Below, piece after piece: positions 16,695 through 25,601 of a stretch of DNA of 61,477 nucleotides. The translations under genes and the position numbers were made by a program. How positions within the stretch are numbered: the first letter of the stretch is position 1; every line of letters starts with the position of its first letter. The notes beneath the pieces were generated by a model. That model saw nothing but the letters and a program-made list of their open reading frames with translations. It was not told where the DNA came from and made no database searches. Source of the DNA: JAYEJW01 sp034716535 (GTDB lineage Bacteria; Pseudomonadota; Gammaproteobacteria; Chromatiales; Chromatiaceae). The stretch is from the NCBI GenBank assembly GCA_034716535.1, contig JAYEJW010000432.1:1-61477 (forward strand), given 5' to 3'.

Positions 16695-18572
16695 TCAGAT
16701 GCAGCCAGGACGGGGATCACCCTCGTCGCAGGTACCCTGATCGAACTCGATGGCCCAGGAGTTCACCCAGGCCCCCCTTTCATAGAAGCCGCACGTGGTT
16801 GCCGAGATGCTGAACGCCGCCCTCACATGGCAGGTCAGCTCGAGTTCAACCCGATAGGCGGCGCCCGGATCGAGCGTTAGCGGCAACAGAATTTTCGATC
16901 GATCCTCGAAGGACCGAGTATCCGCGCCCTCGAGCGCCGAACCGATTTCCTCGTCGAGGAAGGTGTGACTCTGGATCTCAGTCCCGTTTGACTTGAGTAC
17001 CCGCGCCAGGAGGGCGACCTCGGAGTGGGCGTCTGCGCTGGCGAGGGCAAGGAGGGTGCCCTTCCAGCCGACGTCGATGATCAGATCCGCGTCCGCGCGG
17101 TGAGCCGGGAAATCCACGTAGATGGCCGCTTCGCCGGTTATGTTCTCGAAGAAGGTCAAGGGGCCGAGGCCGGAGAAGACGCCAACCTCCCTCGCACCCG
17201 TGTTGGTGTGGATATCGTTTCTACGGATCGGCAGGAAGTTGGTCGTGCCATGGTTGTCCTTTCTCGATCCTGTCGCCGCACCGAGGACCAGGTCCTTCGG
17301 CGTGGTGACGGGCGGCGCGTCGCTGAACCATCCCACGAGATCGGCGATGAGATGTCCTTGACCTGCGCTGTTGAACAGGCTGGCCTGTCCGCCTTTGCCG
17401 ACCTTGGCGATCACGAGGTTCGGGGTGTCTTGACCGGGTTCCGTATTGAGGTTGCTTGCGATTGGACGGGGCTCGCCGGTGGGCCAGACGGTCACGAAAC
17501 TGGGCGCCGACGCCCCTGTGGAGGTCAGGTTGAAAACCACCGCAGAGGCACCCTCGCTCGGAACCCCCGCCGCACCTGCGACCTGCAGGTCGATGATCCG
17601 GCCCGCACCGACGGGCGCCTGGGCCTGTCCTGTTCCGTCGCGGGTGTCGAGAATCCTCGCAGGGGACATAGGGACATAGGACGAGACGCTCGGGAACCAG
17701 CCGGCGAGATCCGCGACCAGATGGCCCTCGCCGTCATTGTTATAGAGACTGACATGCCCGTCCGCTCCAACCTTGGTGATGACGAGGTTCGGGGTGTCCT
17801 GTCCGGGCTCTGTGTTGAGATTGCTCGCGTCGGGCCGGGGCTCGCCGCCGGGCCAGACGGTAATGAAACTGGGAGCGGTCGCCCCCGTCGAGGTCACATT
17901 CAAGACGACCGCACCGACGCCGTCCGCCGGTACGCCTCCCGCCGGGATGTCGGTTACAGCCAGGTCGATGGTCTCCCCTGGCCCTACGGCACCCTCCCCC
18001 ACCCCGATCCCGGATCGGGTGTCGAGCAGCCGCAGGGGTGACAGGGGCACGTACGATGACCCCGTCGGGAACCAGCCGACGACGTCGGCGATGAGATGTC
18101 CCTGGCCCGCGCTGTTGTAGAAGCTGATTTGCCCGTCCAGGCCCACCCTCGCGATGACCAGGTTCGGCGTATCCTGACCCGGTTCGGTGTTCAGGTTGCT
18201 TGCGAGCGGCCTCGGGTCACCGGCCGGCCAAACGGTGATGAAACTGGCGGCGGACGCGCCGGTCGAGGTCACGTTGAGCGCCACCGCGCTGACGCCCGTC
18301 GCCGGGATGTCACCGTTTCCCGTCACGCCCAGATCGATCTCCTCTTCCGGCCCCATGGGCCCCGCGTCGGTTACGCCAATACCGAATCGGGTGTCGAGGA
18401 CACGAATTGGCGTGAGCGGGATGTACTCGTGCTCTGCTCCCGCAGCCGCCAAAGTCGCGGTGAGGAGAGCCAAACCGAGGATGACGCAAGAGACCCAGGT
18501 CCGTCGCGACCCTGATGCTCGGTGGCGAGCCCCCCGGTGCCGACCGCGGTTCTTGTTGATATCGCCGACCAT
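16695..18572 (-). CDS. secreted protein with three RVLDTR-type beta repeats and a C-terminal domain
   Basis: 625-residue exported protein. A basic N-terminus and hydrophobic segment (about 27-45) form a signal peptide. Three tandem repeats of about 124 residues follow (about 50-168, 174-293, 299-416). Each starts YxPxSPxRxLDTR, continues with VxLNVTSTGA, FITVWPxGxPRP, SNLNTEPGQDTPNLVI and ends HLIADxxGWF. The C-terminal 200 residues form a different domain with an ELTCHVRAAF segment and paired cysteines near the end. Repeats 1-3 are much closer to one another than to the single domain of the neighbouring gene, suggesting recent internal amplification. No enzyme motif is seen; adhesion or surface structure is only a guess. 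Confidence 0.75.
   Translation of the reverse strand: MVGDINKNRGRHRGARHRASGSRRTWVSCVILGLALLTATLAAAGAEHEYIPLTPIRVLDTRFGIGVTDAGPMGPEEEIDLGVTGNGDIPATGVSAVALNVTSTGASAASFITVWPAGDPRPLASNLNTEPGQDTPNLVIARVGLDGQISFYNSAGQGHLIADVVGWFPTGSSYVPLSPLRLLDTRSGIGVGEGAVGPGETIDLAVTDIPAGGVPADGVGAVVLNVTSTGATAPSFITVWPGGEPRPDASNLNTEPGQDTPNLVITKVGADGHVSLYNNDGEGHLVADLAGWFPSVSSYVPMSPARILDTRDGTGQAQAPVGAGRIIDLQVAGAAGVPSEGASAVVFNLTSTGASAPSFVTVWPTGEPRPIASNLNTEPGQDTPNLVIAKVGKGGQASLFNSAGQGHLIADLVGWFSDAPPVTTPKDLVLGAATGSRKDNHGTTNFLPIRRNDIHTNTGAREVGVFSGLGPLTFFENITGEAAIYVDFPAHRADADLIIDVGWKGTLLALASADAHSEVALLARVLKSNGTEIQSHTFLDEEIGSALEGADTRSFEDRSKILLPLTLDPGAAYRVELELTCHVRAAFSISATTCGFYERGAWVNSWAIEFDQGTCDEGDPRPGCI
17325..18425 (-). repeat. 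three tandem coding repeats of about 370 bp
   Basis: The DNA encoding residues 50-416 of the secreted protein consists of three related units (about 18425-18069, 18053-17694 and 17678-17325). Identical peptide stretches such as SNLNTEPGQDTPNLVI occur in each. Confidence 0.8.
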
Positions 18573-18956
18573 CTGTACCCCTCCTGAAGCCGTTTTCGAT
18601 CAATGAAGTCGAGACCGTCCAGAGCCCGCCCCGATCAACCTCACCCCCGAAAAGGTTGTAAAGGATCGGAACGTCCACTGCACGAGCCGGGCACGGATCG
18701 GAGGCTACACCTGCCTACTTCCGGGATCAAGACCTTCTAAAACAGTCGGAAAATCGGACTCTTCATCTGCAGGCACGACCAGGCGGCTAGCCGATTCAGG
18801 TGGGCCCGTGCCGAGTGCATGTGGGTATGTTTCCAAGGCCGCCGTGCCCTTTGCACTTTTCAGATTCTCCCTACGGTCGGTGTGTGCCCTGGCGATTTGT
18901 GGGCTAGTCTGGTGGTGTGTGACAGGGCGAAGCCAACCATCCGGAGCGGAGGAAGC
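18573..18956. other. 384-bp divergent intergenic region
   Basis: Lies between the start of the RVLDTR repeat protein (minus) and the DedA gene (plus), so both promoters should be here. I could not assign convincing -35/-10 boxes. A GT-rich stretch near 18880-18930 does not match a cyclic-di-GMP riboswitch core. Confidence 0.35.
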
Positions 18957-19541
18957 ATGGAGTCATTCATCACAACCTACGGAGCCTGGGCGGTGACCGC
19001 AGGCGCCATGCTCCAAGAAGAGATGGTATTGATTCTTGGTGGGTTTTTCGCTCACCGCCAGTATCTGCAACTGTTTCCTGACATCTTGCTGTTTGCGCTT
19101 CTGGCCAACTTTCTAGCCAACCATGTCAACTATGCGATCGGCGCGCGTTATGGAGAAAAACTCTTCCAGTGGCTCAAGATCCCGGAAAAAACGAAAGAGG
19201 GCATAAGGAAAAAAATTGCCCATCACCCCCTTCAAGCCGTCTTAGGCGTCCGTTTTGCTCCTGGCCTGCACACCCTGGGACCGATTCTTTTCGGACTTTC
19301 CGGATTCTCCACGTCGAAGTGGCTCGCGTACAATCTGCTCGCCAGTTCTCTATGGGTCGGTGTCTATGGTTCCTTGGGTTACTTCTTCGGTCAAACGATA
19401 GAGTTGATAATAGAAGATATGGAGCGTCATGAAGGCCTTATCGCCGCGATCGTGGCTGTCGTCGCCGCGGCCTTTTTCTGGAGGAAAGCAAGAGATCGAA
19501 TCAAGAATATGAAGCTACGCCGGGTGTCAAGCGAGCCTTGA
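18957..19541 (+). CDS. DedA family inner-membrane protein
   Basis: 194-residue multi-spanning membrane protein of the DedA/SNARE-associated family. Its features are an early EEMVLILGGFFAHRQY re-entrant segment, the NHVNYAIGARYG motif, and the conserved region VRFAPGLHTLGPILFGLSGFSTSKWLAYN with the functionally important Arg. Relatives act as lipid flippases/scramblases (undecaprenyl phosphate or phospholipid) and influence membrane potential. The start ATG at 18957 follows a GGAGGAA site; longer in-frame starts upstream add non-hydrophobic residues. It stands alone, convergent with the GGDEF-EAL gene. Confidence 0.85.
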   Translation: MESFITTYGAWAVTAGAMLQEEMVLILGGFFAHRQYLQLFPDILLFALLANFLANHVNYAIGARYGEKLFQWLKIPEKTKEGIRKKIAHHPLQAVLGVRFAPGLHTLGPILFGLSGFSTSKWLAYNLLASSLWVGVYGSLGYFFGQTIELIIEDMERHEGLIAAIVAVVAAAFFWRKARDRIKNMKLRRVSSEP

Positions 19542-19705
19542 CCGATACCTTGAAACATGCTTACCCGGAGTGGCCGTCCGCTCTGTTCAGACTGCCGCCA
19601 ACGTTCGGAACCCGCCGAACCCGATGCTACCGCGAAAAACAGTCTTTCTCGCCTATCCCCCAGAAACTTCGCGGGATCACACGCCGCCCTCGACACGTCC
19701 TGTAT

Positions 19706-21697
19706 TCAAACCATACTGCGCTCTAATAAGAGCTCATACTCGGATCGAGGTGTCGGCTTTGCGCTATAGTAGCCTTGCAGGATGGAACAGCCTCGTTTGA
19801 TAAGAGATTCCGCCTGTACTTGCGTCTCAACACCTTCCGCGATGACCTCCATCTCCAGTTTATTGCCAATTGCAAGGATGGCGTCGACGATAGAGCATTG
19901 GTGCTGGTTATGGGGAAAGTCCCGGAAGAAAGATTGATCTATTTTGATCCTGTCGATAGGAAAAAGCGTGAGATAACTCAAGGAAGAAAAGCCTGTACCG
20001 AAATCGTCAAGAGCGATCTTAAAGCCAAGGGACTTCAGCGCGTCCAGAAGAACTTTCGTCTGTTCTGCATCCTCGATGAGCAGGTTTTCCGTTACTTCCA
20101 GCCCAAGCGCTTCAGGGGAAATTCGATATCGTCGAACGACGGCCATCAGCGTATCCAGGAAATCCGGTTCGCTCAGTTGTTGGGGAGATACGTTGACGTA
20201 AATAGGGACTAGGGGGAGTTGTCGATCGCGAAAGCGGCTGAGCGTCTGTGCGACTGTCTCCAGGACTTGAAGGCCTGCGGCAACGATCAGGCCCGTTTGT
20301 TCGGCGACCGGGATAAACTCACCCGGAGGAATCATCCCTCGTTGAGGGTGATGCCAGCGCAGCAGAGCCTCAGCGCCGACGATCCGATTCGTGAGGAGAT
20401 TGATTTGTGGTTGATAATGCAAGGTCAATTCCTGATTATCGACCGCCTTCCGGAGTTGATCCCGAAGAGAAAGTTGTGCCGCGACCTCCTCCGACATGCT
20501 GCCGTCATAAACGCACACTCGCCTAGTTCGTGATGCTTTTGCTCGATACATGGCGGTATCCGCGTTCTTGACCAGTGTTTGCACGTCCTCCCCGTCTTTC
20601 GGATAAATGGCGACGCCGCAGCTCCAGGATATGTAGGTTTGGTATTCACCGATGCTATAGTAGCTCCCGGAGCAACTGTTGATCCGATCGACGATCGACA
20701 AAATTCCTGCGGTATCGCTCGCATTCTCGAGTAGCACGATGAACTCGTCCCCGCCCAGACGGGAAACCGTATCACAGCTGCGGACACTGCGTTCTAGACA
20801 TGAAGCGACCTCCCGCAAAAGTTGATCGCCGCTCTCGTGGCCGAAGTTGTCGTTTATCGCTTTAAAGCCATCCAAGTCGAGAAAAACAACCGCCAGAAGT
20901 GTCTCTTCTCGCTCTGCATTTTCCAAGGCGTGTTGCAAGCGATCATTCAGCACCGTGCGGTTCGGCAGGCCAGTAAGTTCGTCATGCGTCGCACGATATT
21001 GCGCGTCCTCTATATGACGCTTCAATACCCCATTCGCATCAGCTATCCGCTTTATCATGACAAGGAAGAACTTTGGTATCACCACCAGACCTATCAACAG
21101 ACCGAGAATCACCGATGAATGTTGTTCGGTAACGCCGCCTATTCCCGCTGCGGCGGAGAATCCGACGATGCCGACAAGTGAAGCGATGCCCAAGTAGCGA
21201 ACGCCGAAACGAAGCCCGTTCCCTATCATGATCCAAAGGTACAGCGGGTAAAAGGCGATACCATTAACGCCGAAACGGAAAAAGGCGTAAGAGACCACTC
21301 CCAGATCGGCGATGATGGCAATATATCTCCTCCAGCGAAAGTTTTCTTTATGTACGACCAAGAAAAAATAATAACCGACACTTAACAGAGAATATAGAAA
21401 TGCGAGAAAAACAGAAATGGCGTCCCGCGTGGAACTTGTGACGTCCAAGGAAAAGAAAAGCACGCAGCACATGGTCGCGGAGATCGCGACTCTGGCCAAG
21501 CCCTGGGCCTGTTCGTGTGAGACCTCGGGGGAAGCTTGGAAGAATATGTAATCGAACAGGGGCTTGCGGCTGTTGGACCTGATGAGCAGGTCATCAAGTT
21601 CCGTAGAACGCATTGATTTAGCATCAACGACGTCTTTATCTAGCAGCGCACATGGTACGGGGTTGGCGAGTTGTTCGGCGATGGGTACGTTTTTCAT
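19706..21697 (-). CDS. membrane-bound GGDEF-EAL cyclic-di-GMP enzyme
   Basis: 663-residue protein. Several transmembrane helices (about residues 70-220) precede a GGDEF domain with an intact RLGGDEF (GGDEF 315-319) and an RxxD inhibitory site five residues before it (306-309). An EAL domain follows with intact GAEALLRW (EAL 442-444), TENLLIED, DDFGTGFSSL (563-572) and IAEGVET. Both diguanylate cyclase and phosphodiesterase activities are therefore possible. There is no recognisable PAS, GAF or periplasmic sensor domain, so the membrane part itself may sense. It is monocistronic, with no other c-di-GMP genes nearby. The EAL activity may dominate in vivo, but this cannot be read from sequence. 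Confidence 0.92.
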   Translation of the reverse strand: MKNVPIAEQLANPVPCALLDKDVVDAKSMRSTELDDLLIRSNSRKPLFDYIFFQASPEVSHEQAQGLARVAISATMCCVLFFSLDVTSSTRDAISVFLAFLYSLLSVGYYFFLVVHKENFRWRRYIAIIADLGVVSYAFFRFGVNGIAFYPLYLWIMIGNGLRFGVRYLGIASLVGIVGFSAAAGIGGVTEQHSSVILGLLIGLVVIPKFFLVMIKRIADANGVLKRHIEDAQYRATHDELTGLPNRTVLNDRLQHALENAEREETLLAVVFLDLDGFKAINDNFGHESGDQLLREVASCLERSVRSCDTVSRLGGDEFIVLLENASDTAGILSIVDRINSCSGSYYSIGEYQTYISWSCGVAIYPKDGEDVQTLVKNADTAMYRAKASRTRRVCVYDGSMSEEVAAQLSLRDQLRKAVDNQELTLHYQPQINLLTNRIVGAEALLRWHHPQRGMIPPGEFIPVAEQTGLIVAAGLQVLETVAQTLSRFRDRQLPLVPIYVNVSPQQLSEPDFLDTLMAVVRRYRISPEALGLEVTENLLIEDAEQTKVLLDALKSLGFKIALDDFGTGFSSLSYLTLFPIDRIKIDQSFFRDFPHNQHQCSIVDAILAIGNKLEMEVIAEGVETQVQAESLIKRGCSILQGYYSAKPTPRSEYELLLERSMV

Positions 21698-22189
21698 AGT
21701 GCACGCGGTTGATCAGCCAATGTCGGCATTCGCAATGGGGGCTCTTGGGCCTCCTGCTTCACATCACGGCAAACGAGGAAAAAACCCTTCCGTATCCAAC
21801 GGCGAGTTCCTATCCTTTTGCAGTGAAGGGGCAGCCGGCCTTTCCCTCTGAAGTTTTCTTGCTTACTAGACAAGCAAAAAAAGTGCCGCACACTCCCGCC
21901 GTCATTCCGGCTGGGATGCCGGAATCCAGTGCGATGGATGGCAAACTCCGCCGTTGTGCGGCGTGTCCGGTCGAGTGGGGGTCCGAACGGTTACCTCACG
22001 CCTTGTCGAAGCACCAAGTGCCTGAAGCCTGCACCGTTGTCAGCCTGGAACGAGAGGATCGCCGAATTGAGACGCCATTCACAAAACGCGCAACCAAAGA
22101 ATCGAAGCTGAAGCGACCGATCGAGGAAAGGAAGCGACGCACCACGCTGCAACGTGATCCGGGTAGCAAATTTTGTTGATTTCCGACGA
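21698..22189. other. about 490-bp intergenic region with a short palindrome
   Basis: Lies between the GGDEF-EAL start and the remnant/terminator beyond tcdA. Apart from the hairpin at 21904-21925 I find nothing that looks coding; open frames here are short and low in complexity. Confidence 0.35.
21904..21925. repeat. short dispersed-type palindrome
   Basis: ATTCCGGC and GCCGGAAT form an 8-bp stem around TGGGAT, preceded by GTC and followed by CCAG. This CATTCCGGC...GCCGGAATCCAG layout resembles a small intergenic repeat common in many bacterial genomes. Only one copy is visible here. Confidence 0.5.
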
Positions 22190-22217
22190 AAAACGGGGCG
22201 CCAGTACCTGGCGCCCC
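22190..22217 (-). terminator. rho-independent terminator (minus strand)
   Basis: A perfect 10-bp stem, GGGGCGCCAG/CTGGCGCCCC, with a 3-base loop (22195-22217) is followed on the minus strand by GTTTTTC. It lies about 300 bases after tcdA, beyond the remnant at 22200-22520. Confidence 0.85.
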
Positions 22218-22520
22218 GTTCGGCTATCTAGCGTTGTGTCACAAAGTTGATCAATCCGGATCGCAGACATCTCCGCGACCTTCGCCGCTGGGTCGTCGAC
22301 GGATGGGTAGGCAGCGGCCGCCCGGTCCTTCAACAACAGAAAGCGGTCCCTTGCGGCGGCAAGGTTGGTGCTCGTAACGGTCACCTGCTGGCCCATCGCC
22401 AGCGCAAGGTTGCTGTCAAACGCCATCAAATAGGCCTCTAAGCCTTGCCTCGCGCTGACGTTTCGCTCTGGATTCAGTTCCCTGAAGGGGAACACAACGG
22501 CGTTGAGGAGTGTCGCCGTG
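22200..22520 (-). pseudogene. remnant of a larger secreted-protein gene
   Basis: In one minus-strand frame the translation contains FPFRELNPERNVSARQGLEA, then YLMAFDSNLALAMGQQVTVT and LAAARDRFLLLKDRAAAAYP. This is coherent protein-like sequence that I associate, from memory, with the C-terminal part of large secreted cytochrome or beta-propeller proteins. There is no upstream part, no start codon with a ribosome-binding site (the frame runs into tcdA antisense), and the translation loses coherence before a terminator. I read it as a decayed fragment between tcdA and its terminator. The parent family is not certain. Confidence 0.4.
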
Positions 22521-22521
22521 C

Positions 22522-23280
22522 TCAGGAGCGACCGAGAAGTCGATGCACGACGACGCCGGCAAGGGTCATCCCGAACAGTGCCGGCAGGTAGCTCACGGTG
22601 CCGTTGACCGACCGCGGCCGCCCACGGTCGGTAGGCTCTGGCGGCAGAGGTGCACAAGGCGGCTCATCAGACCAGACCGCGAGAACGCCGCGGCTGACTC
22701 CGCGCCGGCGCAGCCGCCGCCGCACTTCCCGTGCCAATGGGCACACATCCGAGTCCATGACGTCACCGATACGGATGCGGGAAGGATCGGTGCGCCCGCC
22801 CGCTCCCATGCTGCAGGCCACCGGGATGCCCTCCTCCCGGGCGGTGGCGATAAGGGCGATCTTGCTGTTCAGGCTATCGATGGCATCGACGACGAAATGG
22901 AACCCCGGCGCCAGCAGCTCCGGCATCTCGTCGGCATGCAGGAAGCGGTCCATGAGGGTAAGACGACACTCCGGGTTGATGTCGCGGACCCGCTCGCCCA
23001 TGACCTCCACCTTCTTGCGCCCGACGGTGGAGCCCAGAGCCACCAGTTGGCGATTGAGGTTGGAGGGAGCCACTAGATCGAAATCGGCCAAGGTCAGGTG
23101 GCCGATGCCGGCGCGGGCCAGGGCCTCCGCGGCAAAGGAGCCCACGCCGCCAAGACCGGCCACTAGCACCCGGGCAGAGCGCAGGCGACCGACCCCTGCG
23201 TCTCCGACAATGATCCGGGTACGTTCCCAGATGGGGGCGCTATCGTGGGCAGTATCGCTCGGCGAAGGATCCGGGGGCAT
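22522..23280 (-). CDS. tcdA: tRNA threonylcarbamoyladenosine dehydratase TcdA
   Basis: 252-residue E1/ThiF-family enzyme that dehydrates and cyclises t6A37 in tRNA to ct6A using ATP. It shows the Rossmann GLGGVGSFAAEALARAGIG motif (about 42-60), DFDLVAPSNLNRQ for ATP binding, and the TcdA-type DAIDSLNSKIALI and ACSMGAGGRTDPSRIRIGD segments. The C-terminus contains a membrane-compatible SYLPALFGMTLAGVVVHRLL typical of TcdA. It follows tatD by 12 bases and is probably co-transcribed with DUF2058 and tatD. Confidence 0.93.
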   Translation of the reverse strand: MPPDPSPSDTAHDSAPIWERTRIIVGDAGVGRLRSARVLVAGLGGVGSFAAEALARAGIGHLTLADFDLVAPSNLNRQLVALGSTVGRKKVEVMGERVRDINPECRLTLMDRFLHADEMPELLAPGFHFVVDAIDSLNSKIALIATAREEGIPVACSMGAGGRTDPSRIRIGDVMDSDVCPLAREVRRRLRRRGVSRGVLAVWSDEPPCAPLPPEPTDRGRPRSVNGTVSYLPALFGMTLAGVVVHRLLGRS

Positions 23281-23292
23281 GGATACGGCGGG

Positions 23293-24057
23293 TTACGCGA
23301 GCCCAAGCAGCTCCCGGGCGTTACGGGTAGTTTGGGCCGCCACCGCCGTCGGGTCCTCGCCGCGGACCGATGCGAGGGCGGCGAGCACATCGGGCAGATA
23401 CTCCGGACTATTGCGCTCTCCGCGATGGGCAGCCACCGTGAGGTCCGGCGCGTCGGTCTCCAACACCATCGCCTCGGCAGGCAACTCCCGCGCCAGGGCG
23501 CGCAGTTTTCGGGAACGCTCAAAGGTCAGCATGCCGCCGAAACCAAGCTTGAAGTCCAGATCTATGTACCTATGCGCCTGCTGAAGGCTGCCGCCGAAAG
23601 CGTGCACGATGCCACCGGGCACCCGGATGCGTTTGAGCATCGCCAGCACCTGATCGTGGGCCTTGCGCACATGGAGCAGTACCGGGAGCCCCGCCTGCGC
23701 GGCGACGGCTAGCTGTGCCTCGAACAGGTCCCCCTGACGCCCGCGGTCGAGCTCACCCACGAAGAAATCCAGCCCAATTTCCCCCACGGCAACGGGTCGG
23801 TTGTCCGCCAGGACCCGTTCGAGGGCCGTCACGTCCTCCTCGCGGTGCTGGCTCAGGTAAACAGGATGCAGCCCCAAGGCCGGGTACAGGTCCGGTGCGG
23901 AGTCGCAGAGCGCAAGCAGACCCGGCCAACCCGCGGCCTGGATGCCCGGCACGACGACTCCCACCACCCCGGCGGCGCGCGCAGCGCCGATGACCCGATC
24001 GCGATCGGCGTCGAACGCCTCGACGTCCAGATGGCAGTGGGTGTCGATCAGATCCAT
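23293..24057 (-). CDS. TatD family metal-dependent hydrolase/DNase
   Basis: 254-residue TIM-barrel hydrolase. It begins DLIDTHCHLD (metal-binding HxH) and continues with GLHPVYL, AVGEIGLDFF (metal Glu), LPVLLHVRKAHD, GGIVHAFGG and ETDAPDLTVAAHRGERNSPEYL (metal Asp). Family members are 3'-5' exonucleases or D-tyrosyl-tRNA deacylase-like; cellular roles vary. It is closest in layout to the YjjV/TatD group. It forms a minus-strand run with DUF2058 (33-base gap) and tcdA (12-base gap). Substrate uncertain. Confidence 0.92.
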   Translation of the reverse strand: MDLIDTHCHLDVEAFDADRDRVIGAARAAGVVGVVVPGIQAAGWPGLLALCDSAPDLYPALGLHPVYLSQHREEDVTALERVLADNRPVAVGEIGLDFFVGELDRGRQGDLFEAQLAVAAQAGLPVLLHVRKAHDQVLAMLKRIRVPGGIVHAFGGSLQQAHRYIDLDFKLGFGGMLTFERSRKLRALARELPAEAMVLETDAPDLTVAAHRGERNSPEYLPDVLAALASVRGEDPTAVAAQTTRNARELLGLA

Positions 24058-24090
24058 ATGCGCTTTCCCGATGCCACAACTAAAGCCTGG

Positions 24091-24627
24091 CTACCACATC
24101 AAATCGTCCGGGACCTTGTAATCGGCGTACTCGTCGTCCTCTGCACTTTGCTCCCCCGGCCGGTTGAGCACCAGCACCAGGCTTCTGTCGCGACTGCGGA
24201 TCTTCTCGGCAATCTCCACAGAGACCAGCTCGTAGCCCATGTCCTGGCGGACGACGGCCAACTTGCCGCCCGCGAGACGGCCCTGCTGCTCCACCGTGAC
24301 GTAGATGCGCTTCAGGCTGTCGCCGTCGAGGAAGCTATAAGGAACGTCGCCGTCCCGACGGGGGATCCGATGTGCGTGAATGAGCTGGCGCAGCTCGTTT
24401 GCCTCGGCCTTGCGCCGCGCCGCCTCCTCGCGCTGACGGTTGAGCTCCCGGTCGCGCGTGGCTTTCTCGGCGGCGGCCTGCTGCACACGCTGGCGGTCTT
24501 CGTTACCCGCCGTGGCCTTACCGCCCGCCTGCTTGTTTTTCTTGCGTTTCGCGGATCTGGTCTGCTTTGCCTTTTGCTCGTTCACCAGCCCCGCCTTGAG
24601 CAGCTGGTCCTGAAGTGAGTTACCCAC
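24091..24627 (-). CDS. DUF2058 family protein (YaiL-like)
   Basis: 178-residue, highly charged cytoplasmic protein. It starts GNSLQDQLLKAGLVNEQKAK and runs through a lysine/arginine-rich coiled region (about 20-80). A compact domain follows (VPYSFLDGDSLKRIYVTVEQ, LVSVEIAEKIRSRD) and the tail ends KVPDDLMW, all typical of DUF2058. The start is GTG at 24627, with GGGGAG about nine bases upstream; a longer frame upstream to 24939 lacks family similarity. Function unknown in the literature I can recall. Probably first gene of a DUF2058-tatD-tcdA unit, divergent from skp. Confidence 0.85.
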   Translation of the reverse strand: MGNSLQDQLLKAGLVNEQKAKQTRSAKRKKNKQAGGKATAGNEDRQRVQQAAAEKATRDRELNRQREEAARRKAEANELRQLIHAHRIPRRDGDVPYSFLDGDSLKRIYVTVEQQGRLAGGKLAVVRQDMGYELVSVEIAEKIRSRDRSLVLVLNRPGEQSAEDDEYADYKVPDDLMW

Positions 24628-24868
24628 CGTAGAGGTCTCCCCGTTTCTGTTCTTGACCACGCCCTGTAAGTCAGGCCGGAAAATGCAGGATCCATCAGCT
24701 GTCACCGGCAACGCAAGCGCCCTATCTACGGGCGGCATCCGGTTGATGGAGAGCAATGCCCGACGGGCACAGACTCCAATCATACGGCTGCGGTACCGGC
24801 ATAGTCGCGAGACGGGTAGAATCCAACCCGTCAAACGAAACGCGCACCGAAACTCGGAGAGACACACT

Positions 24869-25381
24869 ATGAAGCAGCTCGCATCCCTTTTCATCCTTCT
24901 ACTTGCCACGGCCGTCTGTGCTGCAGAATCCGCCACCATCGGCTACGTCGACATGCAGCAGGTCATAGAGCAAAGCAAAATGGGCCAGCAGGCGCAAGAG
25001 ACGCTCAAGGAGAAGTTCGACGGCAAACAGAAGGCGTTGGCTGAGGAGGAGCAGGCAATCCGAGCTCTACAGCAGAACCTGGCGCGCGACGAGGCGTTGA
25101 TGAGCCAGACAGAGTTGGACAAGAAAAAGGGAGAGCTTCAACAGCGGATCCAGGCATTTCAGAAGCAGGCAGCGGCGGCGCAACAGGAATTGCTCACGGA
25201 GCAGAACAAGCTCGGCGGCGAAATCCTGAGTCCCGCTCAGGAGGTGATCGCCGAAGTGGCCAAGGAGAAAGGAATCCCCTCTATTTTCGAGCGCCGCCAA
25301 AGCGGGCTACTGTATATCGACGAGTCCCTGGACCTTACCGCCGAGGTGATACGACGACTCGACGCGCGGGGGGAGAACTAG
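24869..25381 (+). CDS. periplasmic chaperone of the Skp/OmpH family
   Basis: 170-residue exported coiled-coil protein. The signal peptide is residues 1-19 (MKQLASLFILLLATAVCAA). The mature part begins ATIGYVDMQQVIEQSKMG, matching the OmpH start. A long charged helix pair (about 45-130) is followed by an EVAKEKGIPSIFERRQSGLLYIDESLDLTAEVIRRLD tail typical of Skp. Skp binds unfolded outer-membrane proteins in the periplasm. The ATG at 24869 is preceded by GGAGAG. It is not beside bamA or lpxD, so it may be a second Skp-like paralogue. Confidence 0.85.
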   Translation: MKQLASLFILLLATAVCAAESATIGYVDMQQVIEQSKMGQQAQETLKEKFDGKQKALAEEEQAIRALQQNLARDEALMSQTELDKKKGELQQRIQAFQKQAAAAQQELLTEQNKLGGEILSPAQEVIAEVAKEKGIPSIFERRQSGLLYIDESLDLTAEVIRRLDARGEN

Positions 25382-25601
25382 GCTTTGGAAAACGCCGCAC
25401 GCCGAGGGCCTCACCGCGGCGCTGAGACGAATTTGTTCGGTTGGGTTTCTGCTCTCCCCGACCCCTGGGTTAGAATCCGTTTACGGACGCGCGGGGAGAC
25501 CCGCCTGCACAAACCCGCGGCCAGGATGAGCGGACCTGTGTACCTAATCGATCGGCGCGGACAAGCAGCCGCGCCGCCCACCACCAAGAGGACAACGAGC
25601 G

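Noticed and set aside
17325..18425. Phage or transposon tandem duplication
   Set aside because: The repeats are in-frame protein domains within one intact gene.
18870..18955. Possible cyclic-di-GMP riboswitch before dedA
   Set aside because: Some GT-rich and ACAGGGC-like pieces are present, but the conserved GEMM core and tetraloop are not.
21868..21888. Terminator at TTGCTT...AAGCAA followed by A6
   Set aside because: The T run would precede rather than follow the stem on the strand that needs it.
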